Assembly (NCBI RefSeq): GCF_029968035.1
Contig: NZ_JASCIQ010000038.1
Span: forward strand, 1 to 64,000
Direction of reading: 5' to 3'
Length of the DNA: 64,000 bases
Source: Streptomyces cavernicola
GTDB taxonomy: Bacteria; Actinomycetota; Actinomycetes; Streptomycetales; Streptomycetaceae
A program made the position numbers and the translations under genes. Below, piece after piece: positions 34,067-42,124 of this stretch (the first letter of the stretch is position 1; the number at the start of each line of letters is the position of its first letter). The notes under the pieces are model-generated. The model was not told the DNA's origin and searched no databases. It saw nothing but the letters and a program-made list of their open reading frames with translations.

Positions 34067-34564
34067 GTGCAGGTGCTTCAAGTTCAGACGGAGGTCCGCC
34101 CCGACCCCGCGGAGGTGGGGCGGGCCCGTAGGTGGGCGAGGTCACGGCTCGCCGGTTCCGGTATAGAGGCGGACGAACCGCTGGCGGAGACGCTGGTGCT
34201 GCTGATCTCGGAGTTGGTCACCAACGCCGTGGTGCACACGGGCTGTCCGGCCGTGCTCAGTCTCCTCCTGCCGCCGACGCCCGCCTCCGCCCCGGGCACC
34301 GTGCGCGTGGAGGTCATCGACGCCTGCGCCCGCCCGCCGCGCCCCCGACAGGCCGAGGGCGAGGACACCAACGGTCGCGGCCTGGCCCTCGTGGACGGCC
34401 TCGCGGACCGCTGGGGCTGGCAGTCGGACGGCGGGGGCAAACGCATCTGGTGCGAGGTCGACCGCTACGAGCCGGAGCCGGAGCCGAGGGCCGCGGACGA
34501 CGCCGTGGACGCAGCGCCGGTGCGCCACCTGGGTCCTGCGCAGATCGTGCCCTTCCCCGCCTGA
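34067..34564 (+). CDS. RsbW-like ATP-binding protein (anti-sigma kinase-like)
   Basis: The GTG at 34067 gives 165 residues. It is a single HATPase_c domain with the N-box ELVTNAVVHTG and a G-box NGRGLALVDGLADRWGW. It lacks a dimerisation/HK domain, like the many small streptomycete RsbW/SpoIIAB-type regulators. The acidic tail after WCEVDRYEPEPEPE is unstructured. The partner is unknown; the STAS protein at 27274 is a candidate only by proximity. Confidence 0.87.
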   Translation: MQVLQVQTEVRPDPAEVGRARRWARSRLAGSGIEADEPLAETLVLLISELVTNAVVHTGCPAVLSLLLPPTPASAPGTVRVEVIDACARPPRPRQAEGEDTNGRGLALVDGLADRWGWQSDGGGKRIWCEVDRYEPEPEPRAADDAVDAAPVRHLGPAQIVPFPA

Positions 34565-34625
34565 GCCCCTGTGCTTTCTGAGCCTCTGTGCTCCTGAGCC
34601 TCTGTGCTCCTGAGCCTCCTGCGCC
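34561..34625. repeat. 16-17-bp tandem repeats
   Basis: Four units of CTGAGCCTCTGTGCTC or close variants begin at the stop codon of the ATP-binding protein gene. The rest of 34626-34911 holds no recognisable gene. Confidence 0.7.
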
Positions 34626-34911
34626 CCTCAGAGTCAACGGCCCTGCGGTGTAAGGGAATTGGCCGTACCCGGCTGTACGGCGTGGGGGATGGCGGCGCGC
34701 CCATGTCGCCCCGAGCGCGACATCGCGCGCCGCCAACGCACACGACACGCACTCGCCGAGCACCTGCCCCTCGCCGGGCTCTCGGCGTCCCCTCGCGGCG
34801 GATCGCTGCCACAAGGGTGAGGAAACGGACACGAGACGTCAACACCCGCCGGGATGGTCCGCGTTCGGCCGTTCCTGTCCGGGCGGTTCGGGAGACGGCT
34901 CAGAAGGCGGC

Positions 34912-35886
34912 TCAGAAGACGGCCACCGGGGCGACCGGTGTGCCCGTCGCGCCGACGAACGGCTCCGGCATCGCGGTCAGCAGGAACGTGTACCGCGACT
35001 CCTGTGCACAGGCTGTGGACAACTCTTCGAGCTGCCAGTTCTGCCCCTGCGGCATGCCCATCTCGACCAGGTCGAGGGCGTGCACCGGCAGCCACAGGTT
35101 CTCGATCTCCGGCGGGAAGATCTCGAAGGTCAACGTGTCGTTGGCGACCGCCGCCACGTCCCGTGCGTGGAACCACTCCGGCGTACGGATCGACAGGCCC
35201 GGCGACGGATAGCCGTACCCGTGCTTGTCGCCCGCCAGATAGACCTGCACCTGCCCGGTCCGTACGAGCACGATGTCGCCGGAGCGGACCTTCGTGCCGG
35301 CGAACTCCTCGGCCTCCTCCAGGTCTTCAGGGGTCACCGCGTGATCGCCGGGCAGGCGGTCCAGGCCCTTGGCGCGGGCCACGTCCAGCAGGACGCCGCG
35401 CGAGACGACGTGCCGCATCGCGGCGGCCGCGCCGAACTCCGCGCCGTTGTGGGCCGTGATCGTGTGCGCGGGGCGGCCGTTGTAGAGGCGGCCCGAGTGC
35501 GAGACATGCGACAGGGCGTCCCAGTGCGTCGCGCACTGCAGGCCCATCGTGACGGCGTCGTCGCTGCAGGCCACCGTGCCCGGACCGAACAGCTCCTGGT
35601 TGATCTGCACCATCGTGTGGAACGGGTTGATCCGCCCCTGGATCATCCCGCTCTGCACGCCGTCCTCCTTCAACGGCAGTGCGAGCGGTATCCGTTGCCC
35701 GGTCCTGACCTCGGCGGTCGCGCCCCGTACGACCTCGTCGGTGATCAGGTTGAGGGTGCCCAGCTCGTCGTCGGCGCCCCAACGGCCCCAGTTGTTCACG
35801 CGCTTGGCGATGTCGTGGAACTCCGGCGGCAGCGACGAGGGGTGCGCGGCGGGCTCGGGCGAAGGCTGTGACGAAGGCGATGACAT
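34912..35886 (-). CDS. Cyclase-family (kynurenine formamidase-like) metal hydrolase
   Basis: The 324-residue protein is of the PF04199 type. The metal-binding segment LQCATHWDALSHVSHSG corresponds to the family HxGTHxD-x-H pattern with the first His replaced by Cys. Later motifs are DIVLVRTGQVQVYL and GYPSPGLSIRTPEWFHARDVAAVANDT. Members hydrolyse amides or lactones or act as dehydratases. It is divergent from the SDR gene, with an operator copy between them, so it belongs to the catabolic regulon. Confidence 0.85.
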   Translation of the reverse strand: MSSPSSQPSPEPAAHPSSLPPEFHDIAKRVNNWGRWGADDELGTLNLITDEVVRGATAEVRTGQRIPLALPLKEDGVQSGMIQGRINPFHTMVQINQELFGPGTVACSDDAVTMGLQCATHWDALSHVSHSGRLYNGRPAHTITAHNGAEFGAAAAMRHVVSRGVLLDVARAKGLDRLPGDHAVTPEDLEEAEEFAGTKVRSGDIVLVRTGQVQVYLAGDKHGYGYPSPGLSIRTPEWFHARDVAAVANDTLTFEIFPPEIENLWLPVHALDLVEMGMPQGQNWQLEELSTACAQESRYTFLLTAMPEPFVGATGTPVAPVAVF

Positions 35887-35935
35887 CCGGGGCCTCCTGA
35901 GGGCTTGTGTTCCCGTATCTGATGACCCATAGAAT

Positions 35936-35950
35936 CTAACGGTCCGTCAG
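35936..35950. promoter_or_regulatory. Regulon operator CTAAC-N5-GTCAG
   Basis: One mismatch from the palindrome. It lies 22 bp upstream of the SDR start and 50 bp from the cyclase start; a weaker CTGAT-gaccc-ATAGA copy is at 35919-35933. Confidence 0.65.
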
Positions 35951-35972
35951 AAACCGCGGGAAGGGGCCGGAC

Positions 35973-36884
35973 GTGGGGAACTTCTTGGCAGGCAAGGTCG
36001 TCGCCGTCACCGGGGCCGGGCGCGGCATCGGCAGGGCCGTGGCGCTCGCCGCGGCCGCCGAGGGCGCGAAGGTCGTCGTGAACGACTACGGGGTCTCGAT
36101 CGAGGGCGGTGAACCCGCGAGCGAGGTCGCCGAGTCGGTGGTCAAGGAGATCGTGGCCGCGGGCGGGGAGGCCGTCGCCGTGGCCGACGACATCTCGACG
36201 ATGGCCGGCGGCCAGCGCATCGTGGACACCGCGCTCGCCGAGTACGGGCGGATCGACGGCGTCGTGTGCGTCGCCGGGATCCTGCGCGAGCGGATGCTGT
36301 TCAACATGTCCGAGGAGGAGTGGGACCCGGTGGTCGCCACCCATCTGAAGGGCACGTTCACGGTGTTCCGGGCCGCGTCCGCGGTGATGCGGCGGCAGGG
36401 CTCCGGCACGCTGATCGGCTTCACCTCCGGCAACCACCAGGGATCCGTGGCGCAGGCCAACTACTCGGCGGCCAAGGGCGGGATCATCTCGCTCGTACGC
36501 AGCGCGGCGCTCGGCCTGAACAAGTACGGGGTGACTGCGAATGCTGTGGCCCCGGTCGCGCGTACGCGGATGTCGGCGAACGTGCCGATGGAGCTGAAGG
36601 AGATCGGGGAGCCGGAGGATGTGGCGGCGCTCGTCGTCTACCTGCTGAGCGAGCGGGCCCGCGCCGAGAAGATCACCGGGCAGGTGTACACGATCGCCGG
36701 GCCGAAGATCGCGGTGTGGGCACAGCCGCGGGAGCTGCGGGCAGGGTACGCGGAGGGAGCCTGGACACCGGAGAAGGTGGCGGATTTTCTGCCGGGGACG
36801 GTGGGGGTTGATCCGATGCCGATGCTGGCGCAGTTGGAGGCCATGGCGGAGGCGGCGGCGAAGAAGGACCGCCCGAACGCCTAG
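35973..36884 (+). CDS. Short-chain dehydrogenase/reductase with C-terminal extension
   Basis: The GTG at 35973 gives 303 residues. The Rossmann motif TGAGRGIG is near residue 14, the active-site Ser lies in FTSGNHQG, and the Tyr/Lys pair is in ANYSAAKGG. About 50 extra residues follow the SDR core, as in hydroxyacyl-CoA dehydrogenase-like SDRs such as the 17-beta-HSD4 group. It probably oxidises a 3-hydroxyacyl-CoA in the regulon pathway. Confidence 0.9.
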   Translation: MGNFLAGKVVAVTGAGRGIGRAVALAAAAEGAKVVVNDYGVSIEGGEPASEVAESVVKEIVAAGGEAVAVADDISTMAGGQRIVDTALAEYGRIDGVVCVAGILRERMLFNMSEEEWDPVVATHLKGTFTVFRAASAVMRRQGSGTLIGFTSGNHQGSVAQANYSAAKGGIISLVRSAALGLNKYGVTANAVAPVARTRMSANVPMELKEIGEPEDVAALVVYLLSERARAEKITGQVYTIAGPKIAVWAQPRELRAGYAEGAWTPEKVADFLPGTVGVDPMPMLAQLEAMAEAAAKKDRPNA

Positions 36885-36926
36885 GCCTCCCGAGACTCCG
36901 GGGCTCCGCCCCGGGCCCCGTTTTTT

Positions 36927-37118
36927 CTCCCCGCCCCGCCCCTTCCCGAAAGACTGCCGTCGGCTACGGGGGCCAGCCCCCGGAACCCCCGCTCCTCAAA
37001 CGCCGGAGGGGCTGAATTCGGCAGCCCTTTCAGGGGCGCGGGGAACTGCGCGAGCGGCCACGACGGCGCGGCAGTCGAACGAACAGCGCCGCTGGCTTTC
37101 GGGAAGGGGCGGGGTGGG
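36927..37118. repeat. GC-rich intergenic element, copy 3 (complete, inverted core)
   Basis: Left end CCCCGCCCCTTCCCGAAAG (to 36952) and right end CTTTCGGGAAGGGGCGGGG (37095-37113) are inverted repeats. The internal module GGGGAACTGCGCGAGCGGCC is in the opposite orientation to copy 2. It lies between the SDR and alcohol dehydrogenase genes, both on the plus strand. Confidence 0.85.
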
Positions 37119-37165
37119 GATCAACACCGTTCGTACGACTTGGAGTTCAGGGAAGAGGAGTTGCC

Positions 37166-38233
37166 GTGAGAGGTGTCGTGTTCGATGGCGAGAGGCCGCG
37201 GGTCGTCGAGGACCTGGAGGTGCGGGACCCGGGGCCCGGGGAGGTGCTCGTCAAGGTGGCCGCGGCGGGCCTGTGCCACAGCGACCTGTCGGTGGTGGAC
37301 GGCACGATCCCCTTCCCCGTACCGGTGGTCCTCGGACACGAGGGCGCCGGCGTGGTGGAGGCGGTGGGGGCAGGGGTCGTACACGTCGCGCCCGGGGATC
37401 ATGTGGCCCTTTCCACGCTGGCGAGTTGCGGGGCGTGCGCGGACTGCGACCGAGGCCGGCCCACGATGTGCCGGCGTGCGATCGGGCGCCCGGAGCGGCC
37501 GTTCACGCGGGGCGGGGAGCCGGTGTTCCAGTTCGCCGCGAACTCCGCGTTCGCCGAGCGCACCCTCGTCAAGGCCGTACAGGCGGTGAAGATCCCCGAG
37601 GAGGTGCCGCTGACCTCGGCCGCGCTGATGGGCTGCGGGGTCGTGACCGGGGTGGGCGCCGTCCTGAACCGGGCGCGGGTCGAGCGCGGGGACAGCGTCC
37701 TGGTGATCGGCGCGGGCGGCATCGGCCTCAACGTGCTGCAGGGGGCCCGCCTCGCCGGGGCGACCACGATCGTCGCGGTCGACGCCAACCCCGAAAAGGC
37801 GGACGCGGCACGGCAGTTCGGGGCCACGCACTTCGTCGACGCCTCGGCGGCCGCCGACGTACCGGCCGCCGTACGGGAGATCCTGCCGACCGGAGTGGAC
37901 CACGCCTTCGAGTGCGTGGGCCGCGCCGAGCTGATCCGGCAGGCCGTCGACCTCCTCGACCGGCACGGCCAGGCGATCCTGCTCGGCATGACCGCGCCGA
38001 AGGTCGAGGCGTCGTTCCTGCCCGCGGCGATGTTCCTGGATAAGTCGATCCTCGGCTGCCGGTACGGGTCCAGCCGCCCGCAGCGGGACATGGCGCTGTA
38101 CGCGGAGCTGTATCTGAAGGGAGAGCTGATGCTGGACGAGCTGGTGTCCGCGACCTATCCCGTCGCGGAGTTCGGGCGGGCCGTGGAGGATCTGCACGCG
38201 GGGAAGGTGGCTCGGGGGGTGCTGACGTTCTGA
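37166..38233 (+). CDS. Zinc-dependent alcohol dehydrogenase (MDR family)
   Basis: The GTG at 37166 behind GGAAGAGGAG gives 355 residues. Catalytic zinc ligands are Cys in AGLCHSD, the His/Glu pair in LGHEGAG, and a Cys in MGCGVVTG. The structural zinc lobe is SCGACADCDRGRPTMC, and the NAD-binding motif is VIGAGGIGLNV. It resembles class III/mycothiol-type medium-chain dehydrogenases. It follows the SDR across a repeat element, so it may be read from the same operator-controlled promoter. Confidence 0.92.
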   Translation: MRGVVFDGERPRVVEDLEVRDPGPGEVLVKVAAAGLCHSDLSVVDGTIPFPVPVVLGHEGAGVVEAVGAGVVHVAPGDHVALSTLASCGACADCDRGRPTMCRRAIGRPERPFTRGGEPVFQFAANSAFAERTLVKAVQAVKIPEEVPLTSAALMGCGVVTGVGAVLNRARVERGDSVLVIGAGGIGLNVLQGARLAGATTIVAVDANPEKADAARQFGATHFVDASAAADVPAAVREILPTGVDHAFECVGRAELIRQAVDLLDRHGQAILLGMTAPKVEASFLPAAMFLDKSILGCRYGSSRPQRDMALYAELYLKGELMLDELVSATYPVAEFGRAVEDLHAGKVARGVLTF

Positions 38234-38250
38234 GCGGTCGGCGTGACCGC

Positions 38251-38799
38251 TCAGCCCGAGACCGTGGCCGCCGACCGAACACCGAACCACTGCTCCGCGC
38301 CGAACTCCTCGAACCGCTCCACCTCGGTGAACCCCAGCCGCTGCGCGAGGCGCATCGAGCGGGCGTTGGCGGTCTGGGTGCAGAGCACCACCGGCTCGTC
38401 GGGGAGTACGCGGGCGAACCAGTCGAGTACCGCTGTGCACGCCTCGGCGGCGTACCCGCGTCCCCACGCCCCCGGCAGCAACAAGTAGCCGAGCTCGGCC
38501 TCCCCGGCGTCCGGAAGGACATGCCCGGGACGCTCCGCGTCACGACGGTCGAGCGACACCGTGCCGACCATCGCGCCGCCGGCATCGACGACGAACACGC
38601 CGGGACGGCGGCCCGGCACCTCGGGCACCGCACGTTCCAACTCGTCGCGGGCGCGGGGCCCACCGAGGTAGGTGTGCACGTCCGGCGAGGCGAACAGCTC
38701 GATGAACGCCGTACGGTCCCGGGCCTCCGACTCACGGAGCAGCAGCCGTTGAGTCCTGATCGGGGCGGGCGGCCAGGGGACGGGTCCGAGTCCGGTCAT
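38251..38799 (-). CDS. GNAT-family N-acetyltransferase
   Basis: The 182-residue protein is of the RimJ/RimL type, with the start PIRTQRLLLRESEARDRTAF, acetyl-CoA-binding ELGYLLLPGAWGRGYAAEA and ANARSMRLAQRLGF. The substrate is unknown. ATG 38799 is chosen; a TTG lies three codons upstream. It converges with the alcohol dehydrogenase gene and marks the start of a block unrelated to the catabolic genes. Confidence 0.88.
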   Translation of the reverse strand: MTGLGPVPWPPAPIRTQRLLLRESEARDRTAFIELFASPDVHTYLGGPRARDELERAVPEVPGRRPGVFVVDAGGAMVGTVSLDRRDAERPGHVLPDAGEAELGYLLLPGAWGRGYAAEACTAVLDWFARVLPDEPVVLCTQTANARSMRLAQRLGFTEVERFEEFGAEQWFGVRSAATVSG

Positions 38800-38809
38800 G
38801 GCGGGCAAC

Positions 38810-39379
38810 CTATCGCGCGGCGCCCCTGGAGGACCCGGCGCTCATCAGCCGCCTGATCCCGCCGAGGGCCCTCCGCCAGGGGAAGGCCTCCTGGTTCCCT
38901 TGCTTCGGGGGGTGGGATGCGTACCCGCCCTCCGCCCCGTCGAGTACGAGGACGCCCTGGGTGCGAAGCGCGGCGATCGATCGGGCCACCGCGGGCTGCG
39001 CGCCCTGAGCCTGGTTGAAGTACGGCATCGCCGCGACCGGCACGCCCATGTGCACGGCCTCGGACGGCAGGCCGATCGCGAGGGTGTCACTGATGCCCGC
39101 GCCCCACTTGTTGAGCGTCGTGCACGACATCGGCGCGACGAGCATCGCCGCGGCCTTCGGCAGCGCGTCGGACTCCCACGGCAGCTTGTACTGCGACCGC
39201 ACCGGGTGCCCGGTCAGCTCGACCAGCTCGTCCATGCGCGCCTCCCACCACCGCGCCGCAGACGGGGACAGGACCAGGCACACGTCCCATCCGTCGTCCT
39301 GCGCGGCTCGCACGCCGTCGTCGACGTACTGCGTGGGGCCTGCGGCGCAGGCGATCAGGTACAGAACGGGCTGCGTCAT
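38810..39379 (-). CDS. Flavoprotein (HFCD family)
   Basis: The 189-residue flavoprotein-domain protein shows YLIACAAGPTQYVDDGVRAA at the start and MLVAPMSCTTLNKWGAGISDTLA, the FMN/Cys-decarboxylase-type core seen in Dfp/EpiD relatives. It lacks the PASANT motif of true peptidyl-Cys decarboxylases. The substrate is unknown. It is placed between a GNAT gene and pterin dehydratase. Its proximity to the RiPP cluster, 2.5 kb away, is noted but the strand and spacing do not tie it to it. Confidence 0.82.
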   Translation of the reverse strand: MTQPVLYLIACAAGPTQYVDDGVRAAQDDGWDVCLVLSPSAARWWEARMDELVELTGHPVRSQYKLPWESDALPKAAAMLVAPMSCTTLNKWGAGISDTLAIGLPSEAVHMGVPVAAMPYFNQAQGAQPAVARSIAALRTQGVLVLDGAEGGYASHPPKQGNQEAFPWRRALGGIRRLMSAGSSRGAAR

Positions 39380-39394
39380 GCCTGGAGTTCGAGC

Positions 39395-39715
39395 CTAGAC
39401 ATCGACGGGCTCCGCACCGTGCGCCTCGGCGATCGCGTCGATACGCCGGGCGAGGTCGAAGTCCGCTGTGGTGAGTCGGTGTCCGGCGTCGTGGGTGGTG
39501 ATCCCGAAGCGGACGCGGCCCCAGCGCAGGTCGACGTCGGCATGGTGGCCGATGAGCCGCTCGACGTCCGCGACATGCACGATCATCGCCACGCCACCGT
39601 GGTAGCGGATCCCGAACGTACGGGTGATCTCGTCGCCCGTGCGACGCCAGCCCGGCGCCTGGCGCAAGGCGTCCTCGATCTGCTCCTCGGTCAACGGCAC
39701 AGGCTGATCCGCCAC
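39395..39715 (-). CDS. 4a-hydroxytetrahydrobiopterin dehydratase (PCD/DCoH)
   Basis: The 106-residue single-domain protein has ERLIGHHADVDLRWGRVRFG followed by THDAGHRLTTADFDLA, the PCD active-site region with the conserved histidines. It recycles 4a-carbinolamine pterins formed by aromatic amino acid hydroxylases. No such hydroxylase is in the window. The stop lies 15 bp from the upstream flavoprotein start, suggesting co-transcription. Confidence 0.92.
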   Translation of the reverse strand: MADQPVPLTEEQIEDALRQAPGWRRTGDEITRTFGIRYHGGVAMIVHVADVERLIGHHADVDLRWGRVRFGITTHDAGHRLTTADFDLARRIDAIAEAHGAEPVDV

Positions 39716-39719
39716 GCCT

Positions 39720-40964
39720 TCAGCTCCCCTCGGTCACGGGCGCCAGAACCTCGGCGAGGTCCCGGCCGACCGGTGCATCCTGCCACGGCTGCATCGCCTG
39801 CCGAAGGGCACTCAACTCCCCACGCATCCGGGCCGATCGGGTATCGACTGCGATGTCCGCCACCGTGCGCGCGATCTCCAGCGCCTGCTCGGGTTCACCT
39901 GCCCCCGCCGCAGCTGTGGCGTGACGTGCCAGATACACGCCGCGGTCCCTGCGCGCTGTCCCCGGGACGATGTCGAGGACCTGGGACCACAACGACACTG
40001 CTTCCGCGCCGAGGCCGAGACGCCCGTAGCAGGTGGCCCGTTGCACTTCCAGGTAGCCGGGGGTACGCCGGCAGGCATTGCCCCATGGGAGATCGTCATC
40101 AACTCGGGAAAGAAGCCCGTCAGCTGTGTCGATGAGCCTGTCCACGGTGCTGCGGTCCCCGGTGAGGCTGGCGCCGTGCGCCTGCTGCTGCATGGCCATG
40201 ATGCGGACCTTCGGTACAAGACGGCGGGAGTCCTCAAGGGCTGCCTCGCACAGATCGACGACTGCGGCTCCGTCGCCCAGATCGGTACGTACCTGCGCCT
40301 GATTGACGAGGGAGTAGCCGATCAGGTGCGGATCGCGGGAACGTACCGCGATCTCCTGCGTCACCCCACGCCAGAAACTCGCTCCGTCCATGTCGCCGGC
40401 GTCCTGGTAGAGCCAGCCGACGAGAGCGGCATAGGCGGCGCCTACACGGAGCAGGCCGCGGCGGGTCTCCCCCTTCGCCGAACGCACCAGCTTGTCGATG
40501 AGCTGGTACTGGGCCGACACCGTCCCGATCAGATCGTGCGGCCCGAGGAACATGTCGGCCCAGTAGTGGCCTTCGAGCTGTTGCTGGAAGTAGTCGATGA
40601 GGGCAGGGTCGACGTGCTGCGGCGCCAGCGGGCCAGGGGCTAGAGCGGCAGCGGTCACGGAGACGAAGGTGCGGCGTTTCACGTCGTCCTCGCGGTGATG
40701 TTCGGGGCGGATCCAGCCGGGCGGCACGGTGAAGCCCAGGTCTTCGGGCCACAAGCCGAACGCGTCGTGCAGCACCGACGCCGTTTCCTCGCCCGGCCAT
40801 CCAGGCGTCCGTCCCTCCCATCGGCGCCACGTGCGTGCTGACACCGTGAAGTGGGCGTCGTCGAGGAGGCGTTGACCGAGCCGTTGAAGTTCTTCCGCGG
40901 CCCTTTCGGCGGAACGCCAGCCCACGCGTAACCGTGCTGCTTTCAACGCGTCGTTGCGGCTCAT
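39720..40964 (-). CDS. HTH/TPR transcriptional regulator with TTA codon
   Basis: The 414-residue product has an N-terminal helix-turn-helix region (AARLRVGWRSAERAAEELQ to TVSARTWRRWEGRTPGW). A tetratricopeptide-like domain follows, typical of streptomycete regulators beside RiPP and developmental genes. Leu12 is encoded by TTA (40929-40931 on the minus strand), so translation should need the bldA tRNA. It is divergent from the RsbW-like gene that begins the graspetide operon and is its likely regulator. A GTG at 40988 is an alternative start. Confidence 0.82.
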   Translation of the reverse strand: MSRNDALKAARLRVGWRSAERAAEELQRLGQRLLDDAHFTVSARTWRRWEGRTPGWPGEETASVLHDAFGLWPEDLGFTVPPGWIRPEHHREDDVKRRTFVSVTAAALAPGPLAPQHVDPALIDYFQQQLEGHYWADMFLGPHDLIGTVSAQYQLIDKLVRSAKGETRRGLLRVGAAYAALVGWLYQDAGDMDGASFWRGVTQEIAVRSRDPHLIGYSLVNQAQVRTDLGDGAAVVDLCEAALEDSRRLVPKVRIMAMQQQAHGASLTGDRSTVDRLIDTADGLLSRVDDDLPWGNACRRTPGYLEVQRATCYGRLGLGAEAVSLWSQVLDIVPGTARRDRGVYLARHATAAAGAGEPEQALEIARTVADIAVDTRSARMRGELSALRQAMQPWQDAPVGRDLAEVLAPVTEGS

Positions 40965-41196
40965 GTGGCCATTCTGAGCTGTCGTCACCGGCGCCTGTGG
41001 CCATGGCCGTCACATGACCGCAGATGGCCACGGCGTGACCTGTCTCAAGCCTGGGGTGCTCTCCCAACATCAGGGTGTGACCACAGAACGCGCAGTGAAA
41101 CCAACACCTGGTCTGCATTCCCCGGGTGCGCGCCGAGGCCCACAGCATCACGCCCCTGCACGAACGGACTCCGGTGCCGGAATCGAAGCACAGTGG

Positions 41197-41637
41197 ATGA
41201 CGACCACCGTCGCCCCACAGGTCCCTGCCAACCCAGAACCGCCCCCGCGCGCCGAGCGGATGTTCCGCCGTAGCCGCAGGGCAGTCCCTCAAGCGCGCCG
41301 GTTCGTGCGTGCGGTGATCGCCGGCCGTGTACCCGACGACCGACTCGACGACATCCTCCTCTGCACGTCCGAACTTGCCACGAACGCACTCCAGCACACG
41401 CCAGCCGGAAGGATGTTCAGCGTCCGCGTCGTCGCTGCAGGCGGCGCGTTACGCGTCGAACTGCACGACGCAGGCGACGGCACACCGCAGGTGCGTGAGG
41501 TCGCAGAGGACGACGACCGGGGCCGCGGCCTGCTGCTCGTCGCGGTGCTCGCCGACGACTGGGGCATCTCGCGGCGCGACGGTCCTGGAAAGTCCGTGTG
41601 GGCCGCCTTTCGGCTTGCCGCTGCGGGCGGGCAGTAG
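41197..41637 (+). CDS. RsbW-like ATP-binding regulator with TTA codon
   Basis: The 146-residue HATPase_c protein has the N-box LLCTSELATNALQHTPAG and the G-box DRGRGLLLVAVLADDWGISR. ATG 41197 is chosen. Codon 85 (41449-41451) is TTA, so expression should depend on bldA. It precedes the graspetide precursor by about 200 bp on the same strand and is often found next to tgm clusters. It may be an anti-sigma-type switch. Confidence 0.87.
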   Translation: MTTTVAPQVPANPEPPPRAERMFRRSRRAVPQARRFVRAVIAGRVPDDRLDDILLCTSELATNALQHTPAGRMFSVRVVAAGGALRVELHDAGDGTPQVREVAEDDDRGRGLLLVAVLADDWGISRRDGPGKSVWAAFRLAAAGGQ

Positions 41638-41726
41638 TGGCCCGAGCGACGTCCGCCCACCGCAAGGCGGCCCGGCCGTCCCGTCGTCTACCCAGGCCGT
41701 CCACCTGTTGGCGGGACGGTCAACTC

Positions 41727-41804
41727 ATGGGCGCCGTCCTTCTGTTCGTCTTCTGGTTCTCGCTGATCACGTTCGTGTTCGCCGTGGTCTCCCAGAACTC
41801 CTGA
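41727..41804 (+). CDS. Possible 25-residue membrane peptide
   Basis: From ATG 41727 an ORF encodes a nearly uninterrupted hydrophobic segment (LLFVFWFSLITFVFAVV) ending in SQNS. It sits between the RsbW-like gene and tgmA on the same strand. The ribosome-binding site is weak (GGGACGG). It could be a real small membrane protein of the operon or chance coding in a spacer. Confidence 0.35.
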   Translation: MGAVLLFVFWFSLITFVFAVVSQNS

Positions 41805-41843
41805 CTCTTGCCACCGCCCCTCGACAGATCCCGAAGGAGCACC

Positions 41844-42113
41844 ATGCCCTCCGTTTCCACGACCGCGCCCTGGGCCGTACGCCGACTGGCCCTCTACCCC
41901 GACATCACTCAAGTGCCGTACGTCCGGACCGAGTTGGACCCGGAAACTCAAGTGACCCGCTACATCGACGCGAACGGCCACCGGGTCCACATGGGCGGGC
42001 ACGGCACCGGGACCTCCACCGCCAACCAGACCGCGACCTCGTCCGACGGCGGAGGGCCCAACCCGCCCCCGCCCGCCGACACCGACCTGACTCCGGACAG
42101 CGACTCGGACTGA
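41844..42113 (+). CDS. tgmA: Graspetide (ATP-grasp-modified RiPP) precursor peptide
   Basis: The 89-residue precursor starts at ATG 41844 behind GAAGGAGC. The leader shows the family pattern PWAVRRLALYPDIT, then TELDPETQVTRYIDANGHRV and HMGGHGT. The core is Thr/Ser-rich (TGTSTANQTATSSDGGG), followed by a Pro stretch and an acidic tail DTDLTPDSDSD. Hydroxyl donors and Asp acceptors are thus arranged for omega-ester crosslinks made by the ATP-grasp enzyme. This matches the TgmA family that includes precursors of fuscimiditide-like products. Crosslink positions cannot be assigned from one sequence. Confidence 0.88.
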   Translation: MPSVSTTAPWAVRRLALYPDITQVPYVRTELDPETQVTRYIDANGHRVHMGGHGTGTSTANQTATSSDGGGPNPPPPADTDLTPDSDSD

Positions 42114-42124
42114 TCGGACCGACC

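Noticed and set aside
38810..39379. HFCD flavoprotein as a decarboxylase of the RiPP cluster
   Set aside because: It is on the opposite strand, coupled to a pterin dehydratase and lacks the peptidyl-Cys decarboxylase motif; the precursor has no C-terminal Cys.
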